NCBI RefSeq assembly: GCF_000312045.1
Contig: NZ_HE978634.1
Coordinates: forward strand, 1,224,842-1,288,841
Direction of reading: 5' to 3'
Origin: Noviherbaspirillum massiliense JC206
GTDB lineage: Bacteria; Pseudomonadota; Gammaproteobacteria; Burkholderiales; Burkholderiaceae_D
Length of the DNA stretch: 64,000 nt
The first letter of the stretch is position 1, and each line of letters starts with the position of its first letter. The translations under genes and the position numbers were made by a program. Below are positions 9,300 to 18,684 of the stretch, piece after piece. The notes beneath the pieces are model-generated. The model did not search any database, was not told the origin of the DNA, and saw only the letters and a list, made by a program, of their open reading frames with translations.

Positions 9300-9638
9300 G
9301 TGCCGCAAATCGTTGTACTTCCCCACGCTTCCCTGTGTCCCGAAGGCGCCGTGATCGAGGCGCCCGCAGGCAAGTCCATATGTGACGCATTGCTCGAGAA
9401 CGACATCGAGATCGAGCATGCCTGCGAAAAATCCTGCGCCTGTACCACTTGCCACGTAGTGGTCAGGGAAGGCTTCGATTCGCTCAATGAAGCGGAGGAA
9501 AAGGAAGAGGATTTGCTGGACAAGGCCTGGGGACTTGAAGCGACTTCGCGACTTTCCTGCCAGGCGGTCGTCGGCGAGGAAGACCTGGTCGTCGAGATTC
9601 CGAAATACACGATCAACCAGGTGAGCGAGAATCATTAA
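9300..9638 (+). CDS. fdx: [2Fe-2S] ferredoxin of the ISC system
   Basis: A 112-residue adrenodoxin-type ferredoxin that supplies electrons for cluster assembly. Ligands are Cys42, Cys48 and Cys51 (ACEKSCACTTCH) and Cys87 (SCQAVV), at E. coli Fdx numbering; Cys46 is the extra conserved Cys of ISC ferredoxins. It starts with GTG at 9300, and no strong ribosome site is visible, so its translation may be weaker than that of its neighbours. Confidence 0.96.
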   Translation: MPQIVVLPHASLCPEGAVIEAPAGKSICDALLENDIEIEHACEKSCACTTCHVVVREGFDSLNEAEEKEEDLLDKAWGLEATSRLSCQAVVGEEDLVVEIPKYTINQVSENH

Positions 9639-9739
9639 ACGAAAGTTGCTCAGGCAGTTCAGTCACATGGATTGCCTGGCTCGCCTGCCAGCGCAGTCGT
9701 TACCTGCATCCTGCTTCGCACCTAACGGGGAGTTGAATC

Positions 9740-9934
9740 ATGAAATGGACAGATACCATTCGTATCGCTGAAGAGCTGAACGAGAAATTTCCGGATATTG
9801 ATCCCTTGACGATCCGCTTTACGGATTTGCACAAGTGGGTCTGCGAGCTGGATGGTTTCGATGATGATCCTCATCGCTCGAGCGAAAAGATTCTGGAAGC
9901 GATCCAGATGGCCTGGATCGAGGAAGCCCGCTGA
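9740..9934 (+). CDS. iscX: Fe-S assembly protein IscX
   Basis: A 64-residue acidic protein that binds IscS and acts as an iron-dependent modulator of cluster assembly. MKWTDTIRIAEELNEKFPD and the FTDLHKWVCEL and MAWIEEA segments are typical. The ribosome site (GGGGAG) lies eight bases before ATG. It is the last gene of the isc operon; I see no clear terminator in the 197 bases before the convergent sensor kinase, only a short direct repeat AAAGTCAGT (10112-10120 and 10128-10136). Confidence 0.95.
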   Translation: MKWTDTIRIAEELNEKFPDIDPLTIRFTDLHKWVCELDGFDDDPHRSSEKILEAIQMAWIEEAR

Positions 9935-10131
9935 GCGTCCGCACTTCCAATGTGAGGGGAGCCCGCGACCGGAACTGATGCTATCTCGGGGCGGTGGATG
10001 CAGTTTTTATCGCCAGGATTTTGATGCTGGCCGGCGGTATGGCGGCGCTTTCACAAGCCGGTGCATATCGTGAGCAGGTGCGCTGCCACCGGCACTACGG
10101 CGGCGCATCCGAAAGTCAGTCGGCGCTAAAG

Positions 10132-11745
10132 TCAGTGCGCCTTGTCCGCCGGGATTGATATCGATACCGTCAGCGTGGTGCCTTTGTCCGGATCGCTGGC
10201 AATGGCCAGGTGTCCTCCAAGCGCGTTGACGCGTTCCTCGATGCCGATTAACCCGAAAGCGTTCGCCTTCCTGCGGCAGCCGGGATAGATGCCGACACCG
10301 TTATCCGCTACCTGCATGCAGACCTTGTCGCCATCCCGGCGCACTTCGATGTCTACATGGGTCGCCTGAGCGTGGCGCACGACATTGTTGAGGGATTCCT
10401 GAAGGATGCGGAACAGGGCGGTGGCGCGGTCGTCATCCAGGCAAAAGTCCTTGCCGTCCACCTGCAGGCCGCAGCTGATGCCGCTGCGGCGCTGGAATTC
10501 CCTGACTTGCCATTCGATCGCGGCATTCAGACCAAGATCAAGTACCGTCGGGCGGAGGTTGTTGATGGCTGCCCGGACCGCCTTCATGGTGGCATCGATA
10601 TGGCCAAGCGCCACTTTCACCTTTTCATTCAGACGTGGATGCGTCCTTGCGGTGCGGCTATCGAGCATGGCCACATCGATTCGGAGCGCCAGCAGATTTT
10701 GCCCCAGGTCGTCGTGGATTTCCCGGGCAATCCGCTTGCGTTCATCTTCCCTGACGCGCTCCTGGTAGGACACTAGATGGCGCAGCATGCGATGGGATTG
10801 CTCGAGCGATTCTTCAATGCTTTTTTGTTCCGAAATATCCGTGCAGCTTCCAATGAAACCGAGGAACTGACCCGAAGGCGAAAATCGAGGGCACGCTTTT
10901 GCCAGCACATGGCTGTATTTGCCGTCCTGGTTCCGCAACCTGTATTCCAGGCTGAACGCCTCGCGTACGCGGGACGCCGCTGCCTGCACGTCAAGGCATG
11001 CCGGCAAGTCATCCGGATGGATATCCCGCATCCAGCCCGTGCCAAGCGCTGCCTCCAGTGTACGTCCGGTGAAGTCCAGCCAGCCCTTGTTGACCCAAGA
11101 ACAGGAGTTGTCATGGTCAGACATCCACATCAGAACCGGCAGCGTGTCGATCATGTTCCGCAACTGCCGCTCGTTCTCCGCCAAGGCCAGTTCTTCTTTC
11201 CTGCGCTCACTAATATCGATCGCGCTGATTCTGCAGGTCTGCTGCCGCTGGTCAGTCACAGCCTCAAGGTGGACGTGAAATATCTGCCTGCTTCCATTCA
11301 CCAATGCCACTTCGGTGGCGCGCTTGCTGCGCTCGTTGAAGACTTTGTCCAGAAAAGCTTGAAAGCATAGCCGCGACTCCGGCACCACGAAATCGTTGAG
11401 TCTGCCGCCCAGCAGATCCCGGCGTGCCAGTCCCAGCAGGCCGGCTGCCGCAGGATTGGCGCTAGTGATGGTGCCCTGACGGGTCAGGGTGAAATAGGCG
11501 AACGGAGCCGATTCATAAAGGTCGGTATAGAAAGCAAGGCGTGCTTCAAGTTCTGCGCGCGAATGCGGCATGGACGAGCCGTATGCCTCCAATCTCGTCT
11601 CGTGCAGCGAGTACTCGGAAAAACTTGTATGCAGGCTGGAGGAAAGCGGGTCAAGCTGGACCGTGCGGGACTTGGCTTTTTCCTTTTCAGCAGTACGCTG
11701 GTGCAGTTCATTCATGCTGGTAAATTTATTTCCGGCCATGGTCAC
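10132..11745 (-). CDS. PAS-domain sensor histidine kinase (NarX/DegS type)
   Basis: A 537-residue cytoplasmic sensor kinase without membrane segments. There are two PAS domains (about 68-185 and 195-308, each ending in an AIDISERR or CTDISEQ PAC segment). A HisKA_3 dimerisation region carries the phospho-acceptor His344 (IAREIHDDLGQN), and a C-terminal HATPase_c domain has LFRILQESLNNVVRHA and FGLIGIEERV. Kinases of this subfamily normally pair with LuxR/NarL-type response regulators, but none is adjacent, so it is an orphan here. The start is GTG 11745 (AAGGGA five bases upstream) or ATG 11739. The PAS ligand is unknown. Confidence 0.88.
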   Translation of the reverse strand: MTMAGNKFTSMNELHQRTAEKEKAKSRTVQLDPLSSSLHTSFSEYSLHETRLEAYGSSMPHSRAELEARLAFYTDLYESAPFAYFTLTRQGTITSANPAAAGLLGLARRDLLGGRLNDFVVPESRLCFQAFLDKVFNERSKRATEVALVNGSRQIFHVHLEAVTDQRQQTCRISAIDISERRKEELALAENERQLRNMIDTLPVLMWMSDHDNSCSWVNKGWLDFTGRTLEAALGTGWMRDIHPDDLPACLDVQAAASRVREAFSLEYRLRNQDGKYSHVLAKACPRFSPSGQFLGFIGSCTDISEQKSIEESLEQSHRMLRHLVSYQERVREDERKRIAREIHDDLGQNLLALRIDVAMLDSRTARTHPRLNEKVKVALGHIDATMKAVRAAINNLRPTVLDLGLNAAIEWQVREFQRRSGISCGLQVDGKDFCLDDDRATALFRILQESLNNVVRHAQATHVDIEVRRDGDKVCMQVADNGVGIYPGCRRKANAFGLIGIEERVNALGGHLAIASDPDKGTTLTVSISIPADKAH

Positions 11746-12068
11746 TGCTATCCCTTTCTGAAAAGAAAAGTTTCACAAACCCAACTGCATGAAGTCAACG
11801 CCAATTCCTCCGGAGAGCACGCGCATCATTGCTATCAATGCGCGCTCCCTGTGCGGTCAATGATGCCATCGATCAGGGAATTGGAACCAGCTTTCGACAA
11901 TGACAAATCATAGAATATTTTTTGCTCGTGTCCGGGTTACGTCAAGCTTGCATTTTTTTACTGTGGCGCCGGCGATCAATTTGACGGCATCTCTGTCATC
12001 GTCCTGTTCTCGAAATCAAAAAAGGCGGCATGAAAGCCGCCTCATTACCATGCCTCTTCGCGCAATGC
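11746..12068. other. 323-base intergenic region between the sensor kinase and the glycine-zipper gene
   Basis: This is the only stretch over 300 bases without a gene. It holds the kinase ribosome site (about 11751-11756 on the minus strand) and, at its far end, the terminator of the glycine-zipper gene (12019-12043). In between I see an AT-richer segment that may carry the kinase promoter, but no convincing -35/-10 pair, RNA or small ORF. Confidence 0.5.
12019..12043 (-). terminator. rho-independent terminator of the glycine-zipper gene
   Basis: On the minus strand AGGCGGC and GCCGCCT form a 7-bp stem with a six-base loop, followed by a run of Ts (12019-12024 read in reverse). It lies 26 bases after the stop of the gene at 12069. 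Confidence 0.85.
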
Positions 12069-12755
12069 TTATGCATTCGAAGTCAGATGTCCATCGACGA
12101 TGCGCACCCGGTCGCCCACGCCCCACGCAGGCTGCTTTGCATAGGTAAAGGTGCGGACATGGCCATTGTCCAGGCGCACGCGTACCTGATACGACGTGGT
12201 GGCACGTGCACGCTTTTCAACTTCATTACCGGCAAAGCCGCCGCCGACCGCGCCAGCCACTGTCGCTAGCTTGCGACCATTGCCGCCGCCAACCTGATTG
12301 CCCAGAACGCCGCCGACCAATGCGCCGGCAGCGATGCCGATACCGCTGCCCTGGCCCTGCTGCTGTATAGCCTGCACCGCCTCAACCCTGCCGCAGCTGT
12401 TGCAGACGCTGGGTGCTTGCGCAGTGCTGGAATACGCCGGACGCGCATGCGAAGAAGTACTCGAGGTTGCGGATGTGGACGGATTGCGGTATTTGGAGGC
12501 GGCCTTGTCTTGTGTCTTGCCGGCGCCGCCAGCGGAATCATCCGCGGACGGCGCAGTGGCCGATTCGGATGGGGATGCTGCCGACGCGAGTTGCGCCTGC
12601 GATGCCGTGCTCGCAGTGGCCGGCGGATTGGAACTGTGGGAGTTCGGAAGCAATCCGGTCATTGCTGCAACTCCTGTCAAGCTGACCAGCATGACAGCAA
12701 TCGCTGCACCAGCCATCAAGGGATGAATGCGGGTCGGTGTCTTATCGGCGTCCAT
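12069..12755 (-). CDS. glycine-zipper 2TM domain envelope protein
   Basis: A 228-residue protein with one N-terminal membrane segment (AGAAIAVMLVSLTGVAAMTGLL) that has no lipobox Cys, so it is probably an inner-membrane-anchored periplasmic protein. A low-complexity Ser/Ala/Thr linker follows (about 37-115), then a glycine-zipper region (IAAGALVGGVLGNQVGG...GAVGGGFAGNEVEK, about 140-180) and a small basic C-terminal domain ending VGDRVRIVDGHL. The last two parts match the Rickettsia 17 kDa antigen/YcfJ family, whose molecular function is unknown. It is monocistronic with its own terminator. Confidence 0.8.
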   Translation of the reverse strand: MDADKTPTRIHPLMAGAAIAVMLVSLTGVAAMTGLLPNSHSSNPPATASTASQAQLASAASPSESATAPSADDSAGGAGKTQDKAASKYRNPSTSATSSTSSHARPAYSSTAQAPSVCNSCGRVEAVQAIQQQGQGSGIGIAAGALVGGVLGNQVGGGNGRKLATVAGAVGGGFAGNEVEKRARATTSYQVRVRLDNGHVRTFTYAKQPAWGVGDRVRIVDGHLTSNA

Positions 12756-12914
12756 GATTTACCTCCTTTGAATCGGACTTGCATGTGCAACTGTACGCAT
12801 TGATTATCAATGCTTCGCCGCAGCAATGGAACGAGCTGAATGTGTAAGCTGTAAGGCCATGTAACAGGCGTTTTTGAAATTGCAATTGCCTGGATTTTTA
12901 TCAAATGCAGAAAT

Positions 12915-12944
12915 GAAAACGGGACCGTCTTCGGTCCCGTTTTC
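12915..12944 (-). terminator. terminator after lysS
   Basis: A perfect 13-bp inverted repeat (GAAAACGGGACCG / CGGTCCCGTTTTC) with a four-base loop, 28 bases beyond the lysS stop. The stem ends in TTTT on either strand, so it can work in both directions. Confidence 0.8.
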
Positions 12945-12972
12945 GTGCTTCGCAATGTCAGATGGAATGCGC

Positions 12973-14499
12973 TCAGTCCTCGCGCCGCAGGTGCGGAAAC
13001 AGGATCACGTCGCGGATATTCGGAGAATCGGTGATCAGCATCATCAAGCGGTCGATGCCGATGCCGCATCCACCGGTGGGCGGCAGGCCGTATTCGAGCG
13101 CGCGGATATAGTCAGCGTCGAAGTACATCGCTTCCTCGTCGCCTGCATCCTTGGCTTCGACCTGCGCCTGGAAGCGCGCCGCCTGGTCCTCGGGATCGTT
13201 CAGCTCGGAAAAGCCGTTGGCGATTTCGCGGCCTGTAATGAACAGCTCGAAGCGCTCGGTAATGCCAGGAACGGTATCGGAAGCGCGCGCCAGCGGCGAG
13301 ACTTCGACCGGATAATCGACGATGTAGGTCGGTTCCCAAAGCTGTGCTTCGGCAGTTTCTTCGAAGAGAGCGAGCTGCAGCGCGCCGAGTCCTGCAGTAG
13401 CAAGCGGCTCGACGCCGAACTTCTTCAGCTCGGCTTTCAGGAAGGCTGCGTCATGCAGCTGTTCGTTGGTGTAATGCGGTGCGTATTTGTTGATGGCGCC
13501 GACAATGGTCAGCCGCTGGAAGGGTTTGCCCAGATCGAGTTCGCGGCCCTGATAGGTAAGGCGTGCCGTACCATGGGCATCGATTGCCGCCTGGCGGATC
13601 ACTGCTTCGGTGAAATCCATCAGCCATTTGTAATCGACATAGGCCGCATAGAATTCCATCATCGTGAATTCCGGGTTGTGCCGCGGCGACACGCCCTCGT
13701 TGCGGAAGTTGCGGTTGATTTCGAAGACCCGTTCGAAACCGCCGACCACCAGGCGCTTCAGATACAGTTCGGGCGCGATGCGCAGGAACATTTCCATGTC
13801 GAGCGCATTGTGGTGGGTGACGAAAGGCTTGGCCGCCGCTCCGCCGGGAATTGGGTGCAGCATCGGCGTTTCCACTTCCATGAAGCCGTGCTCGGCCATG
13901 AAGCGCCGGATCGATGAAATCGCGGCAGTACGCGCCTTGAAGGTGCGGCGTGTTTCCTCGCTCGTGATCAGGTCGACATAGCGCTGGCGATATTTCACTT
14001 CCTGGTCCGCCAGACCGTGGAACTTGTCGGGCAGGGGGCGCAGCGACTTGGTCAGCAGGCGCAGTGCAGTGACCTTGATCGACAGTTCCCCGGTCTTGGT
14101 CTTGAACAAGGTACCTTCCGCGCCGAGGATGTCGCCGAGATCGTAATGCTTGAAGGCGGCGTGGGTTTCCTCGCCTGCCATGTCGTTGGTGATGTAGAGC
14201 TGGATGCGGCCGTCGGCTTTCAGGCCGGACGCGTCCTGGATGGTGGCGAAGGAAGCCTTGCCCATTACGCGCTTGAGCATCATGCGGCCGGCGACCGAGA
14301 CCTTGACCGGCTGCGCTTCGAGTTCTTCATTGCTCGACCCGTCGTAGCGGGCATGCAGGTCGGCTGCCTTGTCCTGTGGACGGAAATCGTTCGGGAAAGC
14401 CACGCCTTGTTCCCGGATCGCGGCCAGCTTGGTGCGGCGCTCGGCGATGATGGAATTCTCATCCTGAACCGGCGTTGCGTTTTCGTTGTGATTGCTCAT
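12973..14499 (-). CDS. lysS: lysyl-tRNA synthetase (class II)
   Basis: A 508-residue class II synthetase that charges tRNA-Lys. An N-terminal OB-fold anticodon-binding domain (about 60-150; [19 protein letters not shown]) is followed by the catalytic core: motif 2 [20 protein letters not shown] and motif 3 [13 protein letters not shown]. It lies 38 bases after prfB, the usual prfB-lysS pairing, and ends at a strong terminator. Confidence 0.98.
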   Translation of the reverse strand: MSNHNENATPVQDENSIIAERRTKLAAIREQGVAFPNDFRPQDKAADLHARYDGSSNEELEAQPVKVSVAGRMMLKRVMGKASFATIQDASGLKADGRIQLYITNDMAGEETHAAFKHYDLGDILGAEGTLFKTKTGELSIKVTALRLLTKSLRPLPDKFHGLADQEVKYRQRYVDLITSEETRRTFKARTAAISSIRRFMAEHGFMEVETPMLHPIPGGAAAKPFVTHHNALDMEMFLRIAPELYLKRLVVGGFERVFEINRNFRNEGVSPRHNPEFTMMEFYAAYVDYKWLMDFTEAVIRQAAIDAHGTARLTYQGRELDLGKPFQRLTIVGAINKYAPHYTNEQLHDAAFLKAELKKFGVEPLATAGLGALQLALFEETAEAQLWEPTYIVDYPVEVSPLARASDTVPGITERFELFITGREIANGFSELNDPEDQAARFQAQVEAKDAGDEEAMYFDADYIRALEYGLPPTGGCGIGIDRLMMLITDSPNIRDVILFPHLRRED

Positions 14500-14537
14500 G
14501 GAGATAAAACGTTTTTATAAGGAATGGCGTTGCGTGC

Positions 14538-15642
14538 TTATACGCCCTGCTTGAGCGAGGCGGCGATGAAGTCGTCCAGGTCGCCGTCCAGCACGGCCTT
14601 GGTGTTGCCAACTTCGTAATTGGTGCGCAAGTCCTTGATGCGCGACTGGTCAAGCACATAGGAGCGAATCTGGTGGCCCCAGCCGATATCGGTCTTGGCA
14701 TCTTCCATCTTCTGCTGTTCGGCCATACGCTTGCGCAACTCAAGTTCGTACAGGCGTGACTTGAGCATTGCCCATGCCTCGGCCCGGTTGCGGTGCTGGC
14801 TGCGGTCATTCTGGCATTGCACGACGATGCCCGAAGGGACGTGCGTCAGGCGCACCGCCGAGTCGGTCTTGTTGATGTGCTGTCCGCCGGCGCCGGATGC
14901 ACGGAAGGTATCGGTGCGGACATCAGCCGGGTTGATCTCGATCTCGATCGACTCGTCCACTTCCGGGTAGACGAAGACGCTGGAGAACGAGGTATGGCGG
15001 CCGTTGGCGGAGTCGAACGGCGATTTGCGCACGAGGCGATGCACTCCGGATTCGGTGCGCAGGAAGCCGTAGGCATATTCGCCCTCGACCTTGACCGTCG
15101 CAGTCTTGATGCCGGCAACTTCACCTTCCGAGATTTCCAGGATCTCGGCCTTGAAGCCCTTGCGCTCGCAGTAGCGCAGATACTGGCGCAGCAGCATCGA
15201 AGCCCAGTCCTGGGCTTCGGTACCGCCGGCGCCAGCCTGGATATCGATGAAGCAATTGTTCGGGTCCATCGGATTGGCAAACATCCGGCGGAATTCCATG
15301 CCTTCGACCAGCTTCTTGAGTTCCTCTGCGTCGCCCTCGATCGCATGCAGGGTGTCTTCATCCTGCTCTTCGCGCGCCATGTCGAACAAGTCCCTGGCAT
15401 CGCGCAGGTCGGTATCGATCCTGGTGAGGGTGTGGACGATCGCTTCCAGCGATTTCTTTTCCTTGCCCAGGTCTTGGGCGCGCTTCGGGTCGTTCCAGAC
15501 GTTGGGATCTTCCAGCTCGGCGTTGACCTGTTCCAGTTTCTCCGACTTCACATCGAAGTCAAAGATACCTCCGTAGTTCGGACTCGCGGGTGCTCAGGTC
15601 GTCGAGCAGGGCGGAGAGGGCATTGAGACGTTCTGCTTCCAT
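14538..15642 (-). CDS. prfB: peptide chain release factor 2 with programmed +1 frameshift
   Basis: RF2 of 367 residues, recognising UAA and UGA stops. Translation begins at ATG 15642 and runs 27 codons to an in-frame UGA (15561-15559). Reading then shifts +1, skipping base 15561, and continues from GAC at 15560. The joined sequence around the shift reads [14 protein letters not shown], matching the E. coli ...RGYLDYDAKKE junction. The SPF tripeptide ([10 protein letters not shown]) selects the second and third stop bases, and GGQ ([14 protein letters not shown]) catalyses peptide release. The gene looks short only if the frameshift is ignored. lysS follows in the same operon. Confidence 0.97.
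15559..15574 (-). promoter_or_regulatory. prfB: prfB programmed frameshift signal
   Basis: On the minus strand the sequence CGGAGGTATCTTTGAC contains the SD-like GGAGG, the slippery CTT codon, the UGA stop and a following C. This is the classic RF2 autoregulatory arrangement: when RF2 is scarce the ribosome slips +1 on CTT and makes full-length RF2. Confidence 0.95.
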
Positions 15643-15671
15643 GGTGAATTCTGTCCAAAATCAAACCTTAC

Positions 15672-15677
15672 ATTATA
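15672..15677 (-). promoter_or_regulatory. probable prfB -10 element (TATAAT)
   Basis: On the minus strand a perfect TATAAT preceded by GGG lies 29 bases before the prfB ATG. No good -35 is seen at the right distance, as with other GGTATAAT motifs in this window. Confidence 0.5.
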
Positions 15678-15751
15678 CCCGACGGACGGCCCGCTATCCC
15701 TGCAGTTCCAAAGCCTTGCTTGTCCGGCTTTCAATGTTCCGGTGCGATGAC

Positions 15752-17452
15752 TTACGCCGGCTGGACATGTTCAACCAGCAACTGCACGCGCGTCACGCCG
15801 TTGAATTCATTGGCATCCAGGCGGTAGGCGACGAGAGCCCGCTCGGGCAGGTTGTCCACGTGGCCGAACCAGATGGCGTCGTAGCGGCGGCCATCCTTTT
15901 CCAGCAAAAGTTTCAGATGCCGCTCTTTCAAGATACGCTGGTTCAGCACCCGGAATTCGTCGCAGAACACCGGCGGCGGAAAACCCTGGCCCCAGACTTG
16001 CGCATCCATCAATTCAATGAATTGCGGTGTGAAATAGGCATCTTCCAGCGCGCCGTCGGTTTCGATCACCCGTTCCAGCTGGCTTTGCGTCAGCCAGGTC
16101 TTGCCGACCACTTCGAATGCCGCTTCGAAGGCCTCGAAGGCGTCCGCCCGGATCGTCAGCCCGGCTGCCATCGCATGGCCGCCGAATTTCTCGATCAACG
16201 CAGGTGCTTGCTTGGACACCAGATCCAGGGCATCGCGCAGGTGGAAGCCCGCGATCGAGCGTCCGGACCCCTTGATCAGGCCGTCGCCTGCCGGTGCAAA
16301 GGTGATGGTCGGCCGGTAGAACTTTTCCTTCAGGCGCGAAGCCACAATGCCGATCACGCCCTGGTGCCAGCTTTCGTCAAAGACGCTGATGGTCGCCTTG
16401 TCCTGCGGGCTGAAGCGGTCGAGCAGGGCGAGGGCAGTGTCCTGCATTCCGGCCTCGATGTCGCGCCGCTCGCGGTTGATGGCATCGAGCTGCTGCGCAA
16501 TGACCCAGGCCCGGCCTTCGTCATCGGTGGTCAGGCATTCGATGCCAAGTGACATGTCGGCCAGCCGGCCGGCGGCATTCAGGCGCGGGCCAAGAGCAAA
16601 GCCGAGATCGAAGGGCGTCGCACGCCGCGCTTCCCGCCCGGCGGCACGGAACAGGGCAGCAATGCCCGCATGCATGCGCCCGGCTCGCATGCGCTTCAAT
16701 CCCTGGGCCACCAGGATGCGGTTGTTGGCGTCGAGCTTGACCACGTCCGCGACGGTGCCGAGCGCCACCAGATCGAGCAGGACATCGAGCTTGGGCTGGG
16801 TCTGCGCATCGAACACGCCGCGCCTGCGCATTTCGGCGCGCAGCGCCAGCAGCACATAGAACATCACGCCGACACCGGCCAGATTCTTGCTCGGGAAGCC
16901 GCAGGCCGGCTGGTTGGGGTTGACGATGACCCGTGCCGCGGGCAGGGTGTCCGCCGGCAGGTGGTGATCGGTGACCACGACTTCGATGCCGCGCCGGTTT
17001 GCTTCCGCCACGCCGTCGATGCTGGCGATGCCATTGTCGACGGTAACGATGATGTCCGGTGATTTTTCCCGAGCAGTGAGGTCGACGATTTCAGGCGTCA
17101 GGCCGTAGCCGTACTCGAAGCGGTTGGGCACGATGAAATCGACTTGTGCGCCCAGGGCCCGCAGGCCGCGCAGAGCGACTGCACAGGCGGTAGCACCGTC
17201 GGCGTCGTAATCGGCGACCACCACCATTTTCTTTCCGGCGGAAATGGCGTCGGCAAGAAAGGAAGCGGCAGCATCGACATGCAACAGCCCGGAAGGTGCG
17301 GCAAGCGCATTCAGCTCGCTGGCAAGGTCCTGCGCATCGGCCAGACCGCGCGCGGCGTACAGGCGCGCCAGTACCGGGTGCACCCCTTGCTGGCGCAGCA
17401 TTTCGGCAGCGCGGAAAGAATAGGAGCGAGTGGTAATGCGGGTTACGGACAT
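15752..17452 (-). CDS. recJ: single-stranded-DNA-specific 5'-3' exonuclease RecJ
   Basis: A 566-residue nuclease of the DHH superfamily used in recombinational and mismatch repair. Metal-binding motifs visible are VVVADYDADGATA, VTVDNGIA, VVVTDHHLP and the DHHA1-type GGHAMAAGLTI near residue 400. An OB-fold region follows (about 460-560). Its ATG overlaps the end of the upstream RpfE-type gene by 10 bases, so the two are translationally coupled. About 110 bases separate it from prfB, which has its own -10. Confidence 0.96.
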   Translation of the reverse strand: MSVTRITTRSYSFRAAEMLRQQGVHPVLARLYAARGLADAQDLASELNALAAPSGLLHVDAAASFLADAISAGKKMVVVADYDADGATACAVALRGLRALGAQVDFIVPNRFEYGYGLTPEIVDLTAREKSPDIIVTVDNGIASIDGVAEANRRGIEVVVTDHHLPADTLPAARVIVNPNQPACGFPSKNLAGVGVMFYVLLALRAEMRRRGVFDAQTQPKLDVLLDLVALGTVADVVKLDANNRILVAQGLKRMRAGRMHAGIAALFRAAGREARRATPFDLGFALGPRLNAAGRLADMSLGIECLTTDDEGRAWVIAQQLDAINRERRDIEAGMQDTALALLDRFSPQDKATISVFDESWHQGVIGIVASRLKEKFYRPTITFAPAGDGLIKGSGRSIAGFHLRDALDLVSKQAPALIEKFGGHAMAAGLTIRADAFEAFEAAFEVVGKTWLTQSQLERVIETDGALEDAYFTPQFIELMDAQVWGQGFPPPVFCDEFRVLNQRILKERHLKLLLEKDGRRYDAIWFGHVDNLPERALVAYRLDANEFNGVTRVQLLVEHVQPA

Positions 17453-18507
17453 AAGCGGGCGAGAGATGGCTTGATCCAGAATTTTCGCAGGGAGAGCCTG
17501 GATGCGGTGAAAGTGGACAAGCGGGAATTATGCGTGAGGATCAGTGACACGCGGTCGATTTTCCCCGACTGCAGCGCTTCCAGCTGCGGCACGAACCAGT
17601 CCTTTTCCAGCTGCTGAAAAGTACCCAGCCATCGCGACCAGTCGTTTGCCAATGCCGGTTCGATCAGCTCGTCCAGCAAGACCAGTCCGCGCTCCGGCCT
17701 GGCAGCAATAACTTCGCCTGCGCTGGCATGCGCAGCAGTCTTGCTCGCATGCTGGGCGAGCGCGCTCGCCCAGCCGCTTAGTCCAAATACGGCGGAATAA
17801 GCGCTGCGCGCATGGCCAGTAGCCGGCGATGCGCCGCCCCAGATCCATATCGAGTTCACCGGCTTTTGGCCTTTCGCCTCGCGCTCCGCGTTGACCGGAT
17901 GCGTGAACCAGTGCATTTGCACTTCGTTCTGGATCTTGCGCCAGCTGCGCTCGCCTTCGCCCTTGGGCATCCAGATATCGATGTTATGGCCGCAGGCGGC
18001 ATCCGGCGTACTGGTACGCAACTGGCTCCAGCTGTCGGCATGCACGAACCAGGTGCCGGCATTACCAAAGAGCAAAGTCTTGTCATCCTCTTCGAACAGC
18101 ATCCTTGCCACCTCGAACAGGGCGCGCGATTCATCCTCAGCCAATTCCAGCTGCCTCGGGTCAGTCAGGACCAGGTGGTCACGGGCGATGAAAAAATGCA
18201 CCGGTTGCAGCACGAACCAGTTGCCGGTTTCCCGCGCCAGCCCAAGCGACAGCATGAAATCCGGTGCGATCGGCGGGCTGTTTTCGGCCGCGAGGCTAGT
18301 GCCGAAGCCGAACTGATGCGCAAGCCAGGCTTCATGAGGAAGGGCGGGGGCGAACGGGTCCAGGCGTTCGCCTGCAGAGGGATTGCGGCCCGGGGTTGCC
18401 CGCGCAAGAAGGCCTGCAAGGGCGGGCGCTTTCAATTCCCTCAACAGATCGGCCGACATTTCCTCCGGGGGGAGGCTGAAGGGGACAAGGATATCAAGCT
18501 GACTCAT
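17443..18507 (-). CDS. RpfE-type uncharacterised protein
   Basis: A 354-residue soluble protein beginning MSQLDILVPFSLPP; the frame is open further upstream, but ATG 18507 fits the family start. Recognisable segments are FMLSLGLARETGNW, PVHFFIARDHLVLTD, NIDIWMPKGEGERSWRKIQNEVQM and NSIWIWGGG-like NSIWIWGGASP. This resembles the proteins named regulatory protein RpfE type (distantly phosphoglycerate-mutase-like), whose biochemical role is unknown. In Xanthomonas the rpf region also holds recJ, prfB and lysS, so the neighbourhood supports the call. It overlaps recJ by 10 bases. No catalytic motif is obvious to me. Confidence 0.7.
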   Translation of the reverse strand: MSQLDILVPFSLPPEEMSADLLRELKAPALAGLLARATPGRNPSAGERLDPFAPALPHEAWLAHQFGFGTSLAAENSPPIAPDFMLSLGLARETGNWFVLQPVHFFIARDHLVLTDPRQLELAEDESRALFEVARMLFEEDDKTLLFGNAGTWFVHADSWSQLRTSTPDAACGHNIDIWMPKGEGERSWRKIQNEVQMHWFTHPVNAEREAKGQKPVNSIWIWGGASPATGHARSAYSAVFGLSGWASALAQHASKTAAHASAGEVIAARPERGLVLLDELIEPALANDWSRWLGTFQQLEKDWFVPQLEALQSGKIDRVSLILTHNSRLSTFTASRLSLRKFWIKPSLARLCP

Positions 18508-18684
18508 GGCGCGATTGTATGGCATATGGCAAACTGCGGGCTTCATTTGCATGTTGCCATTGAATCTATCAGGCATCCGCGTCGCCTGTCGCCCTGCCAA
18601 GCCAGCATCCCGGCGCTACGAGGCCTCTTGCATGATTGTGCATGCGGGATCGAGATTGCAGGCAACGCTTTCAGGAGTTTCCCC

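Noticed and set aside
8099-9616. 505-codon open frame on the minus strand over hscA and fdx
   Set aside because: Shadow of two certain genes; no domain recognisable.
10112-10136. Direct repeat AAAGTCAGT between iscX and the sensor kinase
   Set aside because: Only nine bases, two copies; no link to a mobile element or regulator.
14538-15551. Calling prfB as a truncated gene starting internally
   Set aside because: The upstream 27 codons and the canonical +1 frameshift signal account for the missing N-terminus.
17812-18684. Open plus-strand frame continuous with lolC
   Set aside because: It runs antisense to the RpfE-type gene and lacks sensible protein character; the Lol permease signature starts after 18685.
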